Shown here piece by piece: positions 53,786-62,952 of a stretch of DNA of 64,000 bases. The notes under the pieces are model-generated. The model was not told the DNA's origin. It saw nothing but the letters and a program-made list of their open reading frames with translations, and did no database searches. The position numbers and the translations under genes were made by a program. Location: the NCBI RefSeq assembly GCF_004114975.1, contig NZ_CP030051.1, positions 3,472,001 through 3,536,000 of the forward strand. Direction: 5' to 3'. Each line of letters begins with the position of its first letter. The first letter of the stretch is position 1. The DNA comes from Bradyrhizobium guangdongense (GTDB taxonomy: Bacteria > Pseudomonadota > Alphaproteobacteria > Rhizobiales > Xanthobacteraceae).

Positions 53786-54367
53786 GTGGGTCTGCTGGTC
53801 ATGATCCTGGGGCTGGTGCTGTTTTTCGCCGCCCATGTTTTCACGACGAAACGTGAGGCGCGCGCGCAGGCGATCGCGCGGCTCGGCGAGGGGACCTACA
53901 AGATCCTCTACTCGGTCGTCTCGCTTGCGGGCCTGGCGCTGATCGTCTGGGGCTTTGGCCATTATCGCAGCTCAGGTTGGATCGATGTCTGGTATCCGCC
54001 GAAAGCGATGAAGCACATCACGGTCGCGCTGATGCTGCCCGCCGTGATCCTGGTGGTCGCCTCCTACCTGCGCGGCCGCATCTATGCGACGCTGAAGCAT
54101 CCGATGCTCGCGGGCGTCAAGCTGTGGGCGTTTGCGCATCTGCTTGCCAACGGCGATCTCGGCTCCATCATCCTGTTCGGCTCGTTCCTGGGCTGGGGCG
54201 TGTATGACCGCATTTCGCTGAAGCATCGCAAGGATGCCGGTGCCCCGCCGATTCCAGTGGGCGGCGTCACCAACGATGTGATTGCGATCGCGGTCGGCAT
54301 CGTCGCCTATCTGGCGCTGGCCTTTGCGTTCCATCCGGTCGTGATCGGCGTGCCCGTCATGGGCTAG
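53786..54367 (+). CDS. nnrU: NnrU-family membrane protein
   Basis: A 193-residue membrane protein of about six helices starting at GTG 53786. NnrU family marks: FAAHVFTTKREARAQAIARL GEGTYKILYSVVSLAGLALI; KAMKHITVALMLPAVILVVA; LKHPMLAGVKLWAFAHLLANGD. NnrU is related to denitrification genes in other alphaproteobacteria and to MddA-like methyltransferases. No denitrification gene is next to it. Confidence 0.9.
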   Translation: MGLLVMILGLVLFFAAHVFTTKREARAQAIARLGEGTYKILYSVVSLAGLALIVWGFGHYRSSGWIDVWYPPKAMKHITVALMLPAVILVVASYLRGRIYATLKHPMLAGVKLWAFAHLLANGDLGSIILFGSFLGWGVYDRISLKHRKDAGAPPIPVGGVTNDVIAIAVGIVAYLALAFAFHPVVIGVPVMG

Positions 54368-54440
54368 CCGATCGGCGCAAGACATCACCTCCGTGCCCAT
54401 GCCCGGAAGGTGACAAAAGCAACGAGACGAGGGCCCACCG

Positions 54441-56030
54441 ATGGACTGGTCGCAATCTCAGATTCCGCCGATGCGGTTCGAGGCCCGCTTTGGCGATCGG
54501 GTGGTGCCGGCTTTCACCGAGCGACCGGAAAGTCTCTGGGCGATGATCGCGCAGGCTGCCGCGCGCAACGGCGACGGCGAAGCACTCGTTTGCGGCGATA
54601 TCAGGCTCAGCTGGCGGCAGGCGGCGGAGCAGGCCGCGCGGATTGCTTCGGGCTTTCGCAAGCTCGGCCTGCAGCGCGGCGACCGCGTCGCGATCCTGCT
54701 CGGCAATCGCATCGAATTTCCGCTGCTGCTGTTTGCCGCTGCGCATGAGGGCTTGGTTACGGTGCTGCTCAGCACGCGCCAGCAGAAGCCGGAGATCGCC
54801 TATGTGCTGGCCGATTGCGGCGCCAGGATCCTGATCCACGAGGCAACGCTCATCGAGCGGCTGCCCGATGCGCAGGATGTGCCCGACCTGCTTCATCGCA
54901 TCGCCATCGACAACGATCCGGCGCTGTCGCGTTTCGCCGCGCTCGCCGGCAACACGCCGGCGGCGGCGCCGGTCGAGGTCAGGGAAGAGGACACTGCGAT
55001 GATCCTCTACACGTCGGGCACGACAGGCAAGCCGAAGGGCGCGATGCTGGCCCATTGCAACATCGTGCATTCCTCGATGGTGTTCGTGTCCTGCCTGCAA
55101 TTGACCGCGGCCGATCGCTCGATCGCAGCGGTCCCGCTCGGGCACGTCACCGGCGTCGTCGCCAACATCACGACCATGATCGGCTGCGGCGGCGCGCTGA
55201 TCATCATGCCGGAGTTCAAGGCGGCCGATTATCTCAAGCTCGCCGCGCGCGAGCGCGTCACCTACACGGTGATGGTGCCGGCGATGTACAATCTCTGTCT
55301 GCTGCAGCCGGATTTCGACAGCTACGATCTCTCGAGCTGGCGTATCGGCGGCTTCGGCGGCGCACCGATGCCGGTTGCGACCATCGAGAAGCTCAAGGCG
55401 ACAATTCCCGGCCTGAAGCTGATGAATTGCTACGGCGCGACCGAGACGACGTCGCCATCCACGATCATGCCGGGCGAAATGACGGCGACCCACATCGACA
55501 GCGTTGGGCTGGCGTGCCCGGGGGCGCGGATCATCGCGATGGGGACCGATGGGCGCGAGCTGCCGCGTGGGGAGATCGGCGAGCTCTGGATCCAAAGCGC
55601 CTCGGTCATCAAGGGCTACTGGAACAACCCGAAGGCCACGGCGGAGAGTTTTACCGCCGGCTTCTGGCATTCGGGCGATCTCGGCTCGGTCGACGCCGAG
55701 GGGTTCGTCCGCGTGTTCGACCGACAGAAGGACATGATCAACCGCGGCGGCCTGAAGATCTATTCGGCCGAGGTCGAATCCGTGCTGGCCGGCCATCCCG
55801 CCGTGGTCGAGAGCGCGATCATTGCAAAGCCATGCCCCGTGCTCGGCGAGCGCGTTCATGCCGTCGTGGTCACGCGCACGCAGATCGGCAGCGACGACCT
55901 GCGCGCCTGGTGCGTCGACCGGCTCTCCGATTACAAGGTGCCGGAGACGATGACCGTGACCGCCGAGCCCCTGCCGCGCAACGCCAATGGCAAGGTGGTG
56001 AAGCGGCAATTGCGGGAGCTGCTGGTCTGA
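54441..56030 (+). CDS. Acyl-CoA synthetase-like AMP-binding enzyme
   Basis: A 529-residue ANL-superfamily ligase. The A3 motif is ILYTSGTTGKPKGAM, A5 is NCYGATETTSPST, A7 is FWHSGDLGSV, A8 near RQKDMINRGGLKIYSAEVE and A10 Lys in NGKVVKRQLRELL. It activates a carboxylic acid to acyl-AMP and then acyl-CoA; the substrate cannot be read from sequence. It lies alone between nnrU and the YfgM-like gene. Confidence 0.92.
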   Translation: MDWSQSQIPPMRFEARFGDRVVPAFTERPESLWAMIAQAAARNGDGEALVCGDIRLSWRQAAEQAARIASGFRKLGLQRGDRVAILLGNRIEFPLLLFAAAHEGLVTVLLSTRQQKPEIAYVLADCGARILIHEATLIERLPDAQDVPDLLHRIAIDNDPALSRFAALAGNTPAAAPVEVREEDTAMILYTSGTTGKPKGAMLAHCNIVHSSMVFVSCLQLTAADRSIAAVPLGHVTGVVANITTMIGCGGALIIMPEFKAADYLKLAARERVTYTVMVPAMYNLCLLQPDFDSYDLSSWRIGGFGGAPMPVATIEKLKATIPGLKLMNCYGATETTSPSTIMPGEMTATHIDSVGLACPGARIIAMGTDGRELPRGEIGELWIQSASVIKGYWNNPKATAESFTAGFWHSGDLGSVDAEGFVRVFDRQKDMINRGGLKIYSAEVESVLAGHPAVVESAIIAKPCPVLGERVHAVVVTRTQIGSDDLRAWCVDRLSDYKVPETMTVTAEPLPRNANGKVVKRQLRELLV

Positions 56031-56198
56031 CCGGGGACCGGGGGGCCGGGATGCCAAGGTCCTCAGTTAACGCCTTGATCGGGCTTGCTTTGCCTTGCCA
56101 CCGCCATATCGATAGGGTATCGCCGCCGCGACGTGGGGACGGGGTTTGGACGCGCGCGATCTGGCGCGCGCTCCCGGCCGGGCATGGGATTAGCTTAA

Positions 56199-56852
56199 GT
56201 GTCTGAATTATTTGACGAAGTCGACGAGGAAGTACGTCGCGAGCAGCTCAAAAAGCTGTGGGACAAATATTCGCTCTACTTCATCGCCCTGATGGTGCTG
56301 ATCGTGGCGGCCGTCGGCGGCTGGCGCGGCTACCAGTACCTGGAGGCCAAGAAGGCCGCCGAGGCCGGCGCGGTCTTCGACAAGGCCGTCGAGCTGTCGG
56401 AGCAGGGCAAGCATGCGGAGGCCGAGACCGCCTTCGCCGATCTCGCCGCCAAGGCGCCGTCCGGCTATCGCACGCTGGCACGACTTCGCGCCGCGGCCGA
56501 AAGCGCGGCTCGCGATCCCAAGGCTGCGGCCAAGATGTATGACGACATCGCTGCCGACCGCAGCATCGGCAGCGAGTGGCAGGACCTGGCGAAGGTTCGC
56601 GCGGCCGGCCTGCTGGTGGACAGCGCCTCCTATGCCGACATGCAGCAGCGGCTGGAATCCTCCGCCGATCCCAAATCGACCTTCCGCCACACCGCCCGCG
56701 AATTGCTGGCGCTGTCGGCTTGGCGCAACAACGACATGACCGCGGCCCGCAAATGGCTCGACGCGATTGCCGAGGACGGCGAGACGCCGCCCGGCCTGCG
56801 CTCGCGCGCCGAGGCGCTTCAGGCCCTGCTGCCGCCCGTCGCCAAGAGCTGA
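56199..56852 (+). CDS. YfgM-like membrane-anchored TPR protein
   Basis: A 217-residue protein from GTG 56199. N-terminal EVDEEVRREQLKKLWDKYSL is followed by one membrane helix (YFIALMVLIVAAVGGWRGYQ), then TPR-like repeats in the periplasm (AAEAGAVFDKAVELSEQGKH; AARDPKAAAKMYDDIAADRS). YfgM is a chaperone-like partner of the Sec translocon, and its gene often precedes bamB and der; here a lipoprotein gene takes the bamB place. Confidence 0.92.
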   Translation: MSELFDEVDEEVRREQLKKLWDKYSLYFIALMVLIVAAVGGWRGYQYLEAKKAAEAGAVFDKAVELSEQGKHAEAETAFADLAAKAPSGYRTLARLRAAAESAARDPKAAAKMYDDIAADRSIGSEWQDLAKVRAAGLLVDSASYADMQQRLESSADPKSTFRHTARELLALSAWRNNDMTAARKWLDAIAEDGETPPGLRSRAEALQALLPPVAKS

Positions 56853-56882
56853 CGACGGCCCTCTGACTAAACGAGATCCAAG

Positions 56883-57452
56883 ATGCGCCGCACGCCACGT
56901 TTGATCGCAGCTGCCGTCCTGATCGCCTTCACGGGCGTTCTGAGCGGTTGCTCCAGCTTCGATCCGAGTGATCTGCTCGACTTCCTCGACACCAAGAAGA
57001 AGCTGCCCGGCGAGCGCAAGCCTGTTTTCCCCGAGGGCGTGCCGGGTCTGGAGCAGGGTGTTCCCAAAGAGATGTACAAGGGCGCGCAGCAGCAGGACCC
57101 GAACGCGCCCGCCGTCGCTGCGCTTCCTGCCGAGCCACCGCCGGCCGAACCCGCGAAGCCGACCAAGTCCGCCAAGGGGAAGAAGACCAGGCAGACGACG
57201 CCCACCGCTGCCGCACCGGCTGAAGCGCCGGCCGGTGAGGTCGACGGCGAGGCCCAGCCCGAGGCGGCACCGGCGCCGGCCGCCCCGCCGCCGAAGCACA
57301 AGATCGTCCGCAAGCGCACCACCGCGCCGCCGCCGGACCAGCAACCCGCACAGCAGCCGGCGCAGTCGGCCCAGACCACCCAGCCACAGCCGGCGCAGCA
57401 GCCCCAGGGCGCTTTCCCCGCGCCGCTGCCGAGCGGCAGCTTCTCGCGCTAG
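56883..57452 (+). CDS. Pro/Ala-rich lipoprotein
   Basis: A 189-residue protein with a lipoprotein signal (AFTGVLSGC, lipid-bearing Cys23). After FDPSDLLDFLDTKKKLPGER and a short FPEGVPGLEQGVPKEMYKG block, the C-terminal two thirds is low-complexity Pro/Ala/Gln. It probably sits in an envelope membrane. It stands where bamB is found between yfgM and der in many proteobacteria, but has no beta-propeller. Confidence 0.8.
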   Translation: MRRTPRLIAAAVLIAFTGVLSGCSSFDPSDLLDFLDTKKKLPGERKPVFPEGVPGLEQGVPKEMYKGAQQQDPNAPAVAALPAEPPPAEPAKPTKSAKGKKTRQTTPTAAAPAEAPAGEVDGEAQPEAAPAPAAPPPKHKIVRKRTTAPPPDQQPAQQPAQSAQTTQPQPAQQPQGAFPAPLPSGSFSR

Positions 57453-57501
57453 TTTTCTCATTGCATTGACAGGCGCGGCCCCGGCAGCGCACGAATGACC
57501 G

Positions 57502-58884
57502 ATGTCCTTTTCGATCGCCATCATCGGCCGACCCAATGTCGGCAAGTCGACGCTGTTCAACCGCCTGGTCGGACAGAAGCTCGCGCTCGTCGATGACCTG
57601 CCTGGCGTCACCCGCGACCGCCGCGAGGGCGAAGTTAGACTGGGCGACCTCGAGTTCACCATCATCGATACCGCCGGTCTCGACGAGGGCGCCAAGGGCT
57701 CGCTGACCGCACGCATGCAGGAACAGACCGAGGCCGCGATCGCGCAGGCCGATGCGCTGTTCTTCGTCATTGATGCCCGCATCGGTCTCACGCCGACCGA
57801 TCGCGCCTTCGCCGATTTCGCGCGCAAGGCCAACAAGCCGGTGCTGCTGGTCGCCAACAAGAGCGAAGGCAAGCACGGCGACGCCGGCGCGATGGAGTCC
57901 TTTGCGCTTGGTCTCGGCGATCCCATCCAGATCTCGGCCGAGCATGGTGAGGGCATGGGCGAGCTTTACGACGCGCTCGCCAAGCTGATGCCGCCGCCTG
58001 TCGAGGAGGATGATGCAGAGGACGACGAGCCGCTCTCCGAGGAAGAGGCCGCGACGCGTCCGATCCGGGTCGCCATCGTCGGCCGGCCCAACGCCGGCAA
58101 GTCGACGCTGATCAACCATTTGCTCGGCGAGGAACGGCTGCTGACGAGCCCTGAGGCCGGCACCACGCGCGATTCCATCGCGGTCGAGATCAACTGGAAG
58201 GGCCGCGATTTCCGCGTGTTCGATACCGCCGGTCTTCGCCGCCGCTCGCGTATCGAGGAGAAGCTGGAGAAGCTCTCGGTTGCGGATGCGCTGCGCGCGG
58301 TGCGCTTTGCCGAAGTGGTCGTGCTGATGATGGACACGCAGAACCGCTTCGAGGAGCAGGATCTGCGTATCGCCGACCTGATCGAGCGCGAGGGCCGCGC
58401 GGTCGTGCTCGCCGTCAACAAATGGGACCTGATGGAGACCAAGGGCGGCGGCGCGATTTCCACTCTGCGTCGCGATGCCGACCATTGGCTGCCGCAGCTC
58501 AAGGGCGTGCCGATCGTCGCCGTCTCCGGCCTGATGGGCGAAGGCATCGATCGCCTCATGCAGGCGATCCAGGATGCCTACGCGATCTGGAACAGGCGCG
58601 TGCCGACATCCGCGCTCAATCGCTGGTTCGAGCAGGCGGTCCAGGCCAATCCGCCGCCCGCGGTATCCGGCCGCCGGCTGAAGCTGAATTACATCACGCA
58701 GACCAAGGCGCGTCCGCCGAGCTTCGTGCTGTTCTGCTCGCGCGCCGATGCCGTGCCGCAGTCCTACTTGCGCTACCTCGTCAACTCGATGCGCGAGACC
58801 TTCGAGCTGCCGGGCACGCCGGTGCGCATCACCTTGCGCGAGAAGGCCAACCCGTTCGCGCACAAGCGCAAGCGGCCGTCGTGA
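57502..58884 (+). CDS. der: Ribosome assembly GTPase Der
   Basis: A 460-residue double GTPase for 50S subunit assembly. G1 motifs are [11 protein letters not shown] near residue 8 and [11 protein letters not shown] near 193; DTAG and NK(S/W)(E/D) motifs ([18 protein letters not shown]) follow in each half, then a KH-like C-terminal domain. ATG 57502. Confidence 0.97.
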   Translation: MSFSIAIIGRPNVGKSTLFNRLVGQKLALVDDLPGVTRDRREGEVRLGDLEFTIIDTAGLDEGAKGSLTARMQEQTEAAIAQADALFFVIDARIGLTPTDRAFADFARKANKPVLLVANKSEGKHGDAGAMESFALGLGDPIQISAEHGEGMGELYDALAKLMPPPVEEDDAEDDEPLSEEEAATRPIRVAIVGRPNAGKSTLINHLLGEERLLTSPEAGTTRDSIAVEINWKGRDFRVFDTAGLRRRSRIEEKLEKLSVADALRAVRFAEVVVLMMDTQNRFEEQDLRIADLIEREGRAVVLAVNKWDLMETKGGGAISTLRRDADHWLPQLKGVPIVAVSGLMGEGIDRLMQAIQDAYAIWNRRVPTSALNRWFEQAVQANPPPAVSGRRLKLNYITQTKARPPSFVLFCSRADAVPQSYLRYLVNSMRETFELPGTPVRITLREKANPFAHKRKRPS

Positions 58885-59078
58885 GCGGACGGGTCGGCTG
58901 CCTGAACGACTGAGGCGCGATTTTTCGCGTCGGCCATCTTCGCGTAAGTGCTCTTTGAGCAACAGTTCGAGAATCTTGGCGAGACCCGCTGGACTGCCGG
59001 CGTCGGCGAGCGCAACCTTAAATTTTCATATCGTGATTACGCAGCCGCGCTGATGTGCGCGGCTGAGCGGAGGCTATT

Positions 59079-60125
59079 GTGATAAAACGGAGCTTTTTCG
59101 CTGCCGTCGCAATCCTGTCTCTCCTGTCTACAGGTTGCGCGATCCATCCACTGCCGGAGAACGTGACGGGCGTATCGACCTATCATATCGTTCGCCAAAT
59201 CCGATGCGAGAGCCGCGATACGCTTCGCCGGTTTGTCATCAAGTGGCTCCACCGGATCGGTCCGCAACTTCCAATGGCTGAAGATCTTGCTCTGCAGTAC
59301 GAGCAAGAGCCGGCGTCCATAAGGAATTTCCACTACAACCTATTCAAGGGAGCTGCGCTTGTTCGTGTGCGCTCCGCTGCAAAGCTGTTTTACGACGCTG
59401 GGCTTGCCTACAGTTTCGATCTCACCATGACGGAGGACAATAATTTGTCCACCGACGTCAACTTTCTCAAGCCTCTTACCAACTCGCAATACACGCTCGG
59501 TCTGCACGGTTCAGCCAACAGGGCGCGGGTCAATCAGCGCACATTCACCGCGACGGATACTTTCAGCGGCCTGCTGACAAAGGTACCCGAAGGGTATTGT
59601 GAAGGAAAAGTCGTCGGGCCCAACTACATCTATCCGATCGCTGGGCGAATTGGCATCGATGCTGTGATCGAGGACTTTATCAATCTGACGCTGTTTGCCA
59701 ACCTGGCAGGTGACGATGCCAAGCCGGGAGTTGGCGGCAGTCCTCCTACGATGGCCGACAAGCTCACCTTTACCACGACCGTGTCGGCCTCTGTGGTGCC
59801 AGGGGTGACATTTACTCCCGTGACGGATGCATTCCAATTGTCGAGTGCGACCGGAAACGGACTTGCCGATCGGACCGACGTGCATCAGGTGACAGTGGGA
59901 GTTGCGATTGCGCCCACGCGGATCGCCGAGTTGGATCCACTTCGCTCCTACCTTTTTTCCTCATCTCGCGGGGGAGTTGCGAGCGATCCGGCTGATCAGA
60001 TTACGCGGAGTCCTCTTATTGTCGGTCGGCGCGTGATCGGAGGCGGCAGCCCGTCCGAACGGCTCGCGGTGCTGGCCGCGGACCAGGCCAAGAGTCCCGA
60101 AGTTGAAATCAGGCGGTTGCGATAA
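59079..60125 (+). CDS. Lipoprotein of unknown function
   Basis: A 348-residue protein from GTG 59079. The signal SFFAAVAILSLLSTGCAIHP has a lipobox at STGC. Blocks seen: VTGVSTYHIVRQIRCESRDT, a beta-rich middle (FDLTMTEDNNLSTDVNFLKP), and HQVTVGVAIAP. It may be an outer-membrane-associated lipoprotein. The following gene (98 residues) starts 14 bp later, so they form a pair. GC is lower than in nearby genes. Confidence 0.75.
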   Translation: MIKRSFFAAVAILSLLSTGCAIHPLPENVTGVSTYHIVRQIRCESRDTLRRFVIKWLHRIGPQLPMAEDLALQYEQEPASIRNFHYNLFKGAALVRVRSAAKLFYDAGLAYSFDLTMTEDNNLSTDVNFLKPLTNSQYTLGLHGSANRARVNQRTFTATDTFSGLLTKVPEGYCEGKVVGPNYIYPIAGRIGIDAVIEDFINLTLFANLAGDDAKPGVGGSPPTMADKLTFTTTVSASVVPGVTFTPVTDAFQLSSATGNGLADRTDVHQVTVGVAIAPTRIAELDPLRSYLFSSSRGGVASDPADQITRSPLIVGRRVIGGGSPSERLAVLAADQAKSPEVEIRRLR

Positions 60126-60139
60126 CTAAGGAGGGTATT

Positions 60140-60436
60140 ATGGCGAAAAAGGCTAAGAAGGCTAGCAAGGCTGCGAAAAAGTCGTCTTCGACAACGAAGA
60201 TGCTCAGAGTTCCGCTGCACTCCGTCGTGCATTTTGTTCGAATGCTCCAGGACGAAAAGCATGCCGCCAACTTCGTGAAGGCAGCCCGGGATTCAAATGC
60301 GGTCGTGGCTCTCCATCCCGCAACGGTCGACTTCGTCAGGAATTTCGTTGCGGACAAGCAACTCCACCACGCAATGGTGACCAAGGTGGTTGATCCATGT
60401 CCGGGCGATCCTTTCGAGTGCCATTTTAGAGACTAG
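60140..60436 (+). CDS. Small basic protein of unknown function
   Basis: A 98-residue protein after AAGGAGGG. The N-terminus is Lys/Ala/Ser-rich (MAKKAKKASKAAKKSSSTTK), like a nucleic acid-binding tail; the rest (VVHFVRMLQDEKHAANFVKA; PCPGDPFECHFRD) resembles no family known to me. It is paired with the lipoprotein gene. Confidence 0.65.
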   Translation: MAKKAKKASKAAKKSSSTTKMLRVPLHSVVHFVRMLQDEKHAANFVKAARDSNAVVALHPATVDFVRNFVADKQLHHAMVTKVVDPCPGDPFECHFRD

Positions 60437-60461
60437 TTCGGCACGGCCTCCAAGAACGTGG

Positions 60462-60484
60462 ATGCCCGGGACAAGCCCGGGCAT
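60462..60484. terminator. Palindromic repeat between convergent genes
   Basis: Perfect ATGCCCGGG/CCCGGGCAT stem with loop ACAAG, between the end of the small basic protein gene and the convergent binding-protein gene. It may serve as a terminator; it belongs to the same repeat type as 52943-52965. Confidence 0.55.
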
Positions 60485-60517
60485 GATGTCGTGGAGGCGT
60501 GCGCGACCGCTACGCGG

Positions 60518-61744
60518 TCACTTCTTCACCAGCGGGCACTCGCTGTCCTTGAGCGGCCTTGCCGCATCTTCCGCCGGGATATTCGCAACCAGCTTGTAAT
60601 AGTCCCACGGTCCCTTCGATTCCTCCGGCTTCTTCACCTCGAACAGGTAGGCCGGGATGATGCGGCGACCGTCCTCGCGCAGCGGGCCCTTGCCGAACAG
60701 CGGATCGTCCGTCGGGATTTCCTTCATCTTGGCGACGACCTTGGCGCCGTCATGCGGATTGCCGCCGAGCGCCTCGAGCGCCTTGAGGTAATGGATCACG
60801 CCGGCATAGTTGCCGGCCTGGGTCATCGAGGGCATCGCGTGGTTGGCCACCTTCTCCTGGAAGCGCTTGGACCAGGCGCGGGTGTTGTCGTTCAGATCCC
60901 AATAGAAGGATTCGGTGAAGGTCAGGCCGTGCGCGGTCTTGAGGCCGAGCGAGTGGACGTCGTTGATGAAGAGCAGCAGCGCGGCGAGCTTCTGGCCGCC
61001 TTCGACGATGCCGAACTCGGCCGCCTGCTTGATCGAATTGGTGGTGTCGCCGCCGGCATTGGCAAGCCCGATGATCTTCGCCTTCGAGTTCTGCGCCTGG
61101 AGCAGGAACGACGAGAAGTCGGACGTGTTGAGCGGATGCTTGACGCCGCCGAGCACCTTGCCGCCGTTCGCGGTGACAACGGCACTCGTGTCGCGCTCGA
61201 GCGCGGCGCCGAAGGCGTAGTCGGCGGTCAGGAAGAACCAGCTATCGCCGCCGGCCTTGGTCAGCGCCTTGCCGGTGCCGTTGGCGAGCATGTAGGTGTC
61301 GTAGGTGTAGGAGATGGTGTTGGCGTTGCAGGCCTTGCCGGTGAGATCGGCGCTGGCGCCGCCATTGTTGAGCAGGACGACGTTCTTTTCCTTGGCGACG
61401 TTGCTGACCGCCAGGGCCACGCCGGAGTTCGGCGTGTCGGTGATCATGTCGACCTTCTGGGTGTCGATCCACTGCCGCGCGATGTTGACGCCGACATCAG
61501 GCTTGTTCTGGTGGTCGCCGCTGACCACTTCGATTTTCCAGCCCTTGGCAAGCAGGCCGGAATCCTCGACTGCCATCTTGACCGCCGCCACGGAGCCGGG
61601 GCCGCCGATATCCGCGTAGAGGCTGGACATGTCGTTGAGCACGCCGATCGTGACGGTCTTGTCCTGAGCGTAGGCGGATGATGCAAAACCGAAGGCAGCG
61701 CAGGCGAGAAGGGCCGCAGAGCGGCGCGCGAACGTCGTCGTCAT
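60518..61744 (-). CDS. Orphan LivK-type binding protein, paralogue of the liv operon protein
   Basis: A 408-residue periplasmic binding protein (signal MTTTFARRSAALLACAAFGF, ASSAYAQ). It follows the livK protein at 45688-46911 almost without gaps (KTVTIGVLNDMSSLYADIGG; SGDHQNKPDVGVNIARQWID; NTSDFSSFLLQAQNSKAKII). No ABC ATPase or permease gene is adjacent, so it may use the livGFHM machinery. It is convergent with the preceding small gene. Confidence 0.9.
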   Translation of the reverse strand: MTTTFARRSAALLACAAFGFASSAYAQDKTVTIGVLNDMSSLYADIGGPGSVAAVKMAVEDSGLLAKGWKIEVVSGDHQNKPDVGVNIARQWIDTQKVDMITDTPNSGVALAVSNVAKEKNVVLLNNGGASADLTGKACNANTISYTYDTYMLANGTGKALTKAGGDSWFFLTADYAFGAALERDTSAVVTANGGKVLGGVKHPLNTSDFSSFLLQAQNSKAKIIGLANAGGDTTNSIKQAAEFGIVEGGQKLAALLLFINDVHSLGLKTAHGLTFTESFYWDLNDNTRAWSKRFQEKVANHAMPSMTQAGNYAGVIHYLKALEALGGNPHDGAKVVAKMKEIPTDDPLFGKGPLREDGRRIIPAYLFEVKKPEESKGPWDYYKLVANIPAEDAARPLKDSECPLVKK

Positions 61745-61964
61745 AAAGGATTTCCTCCATTGTCAAATATGCGGACAGCTCTCTTGCGGAGCCTTGTTCC
61801 GGCTGTTGGCTCTACCGTGTCCCGCGGGCCCCGGCAATGCGCCTAAAGCCGGACGACGCTGCGCCGTCGCGTCATCCGTCGGTTAACTCTGGGGCAAAGA
61901 TGCGTTGAGACGCTATTTCAGCGCGTCCGAGGCAGCTCGAGCGTCTGCATTATTGAGCCGATGG

Positions 61965-62705
61965 TCACGCCGGCGCGCGGAAGCTCATCAGGCTGCGCGT
62001 CTTGTAGTCGTAGAACTTGCCGGTCTCGGTCCAGTCGGGCGCGCACAGCGGCACGATGAGTTCGGCGACCTGCTCGGGCGTGTCGAGCGTCGCCGGGTCC
62101 TCGCCCGGCATCAGCGTGGCGCGCATGCGGGTGCGGACCGGGCCCGGATTGAACAGGTTGACGCGGATCTTCGTGTTCGCGGTCTCGTGCGCCCAGGCGC
62201 GGGCCAGCGTCTCCAGCGCGGCCTTGGAGGCGGCGTAGGGGCTGACATAGGCGGTCGCCTTGTTGGCGGCGCCCGAGGTGATGAACACGGCGCGGCCAGC
62301 GTCTGACTGCTTGAGCAGCGGCTCCATGCAGCGGATCAGCTGGAAGTTGGCGGAGACGTTGACGGCTATGACGTCGTTGAACGTCTTCAGCTCGATATGG
62401 CCGATCGGCGAGGAGGGACCGAGCACGCCGGCATTGCCGACGAGGATGTCGAGCTTGCCATAGCGCTCGTGCAAGCCTGCGCCGAGCCGCGCGATGCCGT
62501 CGGTATCCGTGAGGTTGAGTGGTACCAGCGTGGCGCTGCCGCCCACTTTGCGGATCTCGTCGTCCAGCTCCTCGAGCCCTCCTTGCGTGCGCGCGGTGGC
62601 GACGATATGCGCGCCGGCCTTCGCCAGCGCGAGCGCCGTGGCAAAGCCGATGCCGCGCGAGGCGCCGGTGACGAGAGCGATGCGGTTGGCGAGGGGTTTG
62701 GTCAT
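61965..62705 (-). CDS. Short-chain dehydrogenase/reductase
   Basis: A 246-residue classical SDR. NAD(P)-binding loop TGASRGIGFA at residues 14-23, NAG at LVGNAGVLG, and the active-site YxxxK in VSPYAASKAALE. The preference is probably NADP(H) or NAD(H); the substrate is unknown. It lies downstream of the small membrane protein and purF genes on the same strand. Confidence 0.92.
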   Translation of the reverse strand: MTKPLANRIALVTGASRGIGFATALALAKAGAHIVATARTQGGLEELDDEIRKVGGSATLVPLNLTDTDGIARLGAGLHERYGKLDILVGNAGVLGPSSPIGHIELKTFNDVIAVNVSANFQLIRCMEPLLKQSDAGRAVFITSGAANKATAYVSPYAASKAALETLARAWAHETANTKIRVNLFNPGPVRTRMRATLMPGEDPATLDTPEQVAELIVPLCAPDWTETGKFYDYKTRSLMSFRAPA

Positions 62706-62750
62706 ATCCGTGTATCCACGTCTTCGCGACGGGTTTTACAGACATGGGTC

Positions 62751-62767
62751 ACCGGGACAAGCCCGGT
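62751..62767. repeat. Short palindromic repeat of the CCGGGACAAGCCCGG type
   Basis: ACCGGG-ACAAG-CCCGGT, third copy of the type also at 52943-52965 and 60462-60484. Confidence 0.6.
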
Positions 62768-62792
62768 CTGACGCAATTATTGCCTTCACGCT

Positions 62793-62936
62793 CTAGCGGT
62801 CGCGGGTCAATTGCTTATTATCGTCGTTCGAGCCGCTTTCCGAGCTTTTGGGCGTGACCTTCATGCCCTGGACGAAGGCGAAGACGATGAAGCCGACCAA
62901 AAGCACCCCGCAAAGGATGGCGACGATCGTCTGCAT
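62793..62936 (-). CDS. Small membrane protein after purF
   Basis: A 47-residue protein, MQTIVAILCGVLLVGFIVFA..., with one membrane helix and a polar Ser/Asn/Asp tail (TPKSSESGSNDDNKQLTRD). It starts 17 bp after purF and might be co-transcribed. Function unknown. Confidence 0.55.
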   Translation of the reverse strand: MQTIVAILCGVLLVGFIVFAFVQGMKVTPKSSESGSNDDNKQLTRDR

Positions 62937-62952
62937 CGGCGCCGCTGCGCCC

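Noticed and set aside
53786..54367. Denitrification cluster member
   Set aside because: NnrU alone, without nor, nir or nos genes nearby, does not support this.
54357..56057. 566-codon minus-strand frame
   Set aside because: Antisense shadow of the AMP-binding ligase.
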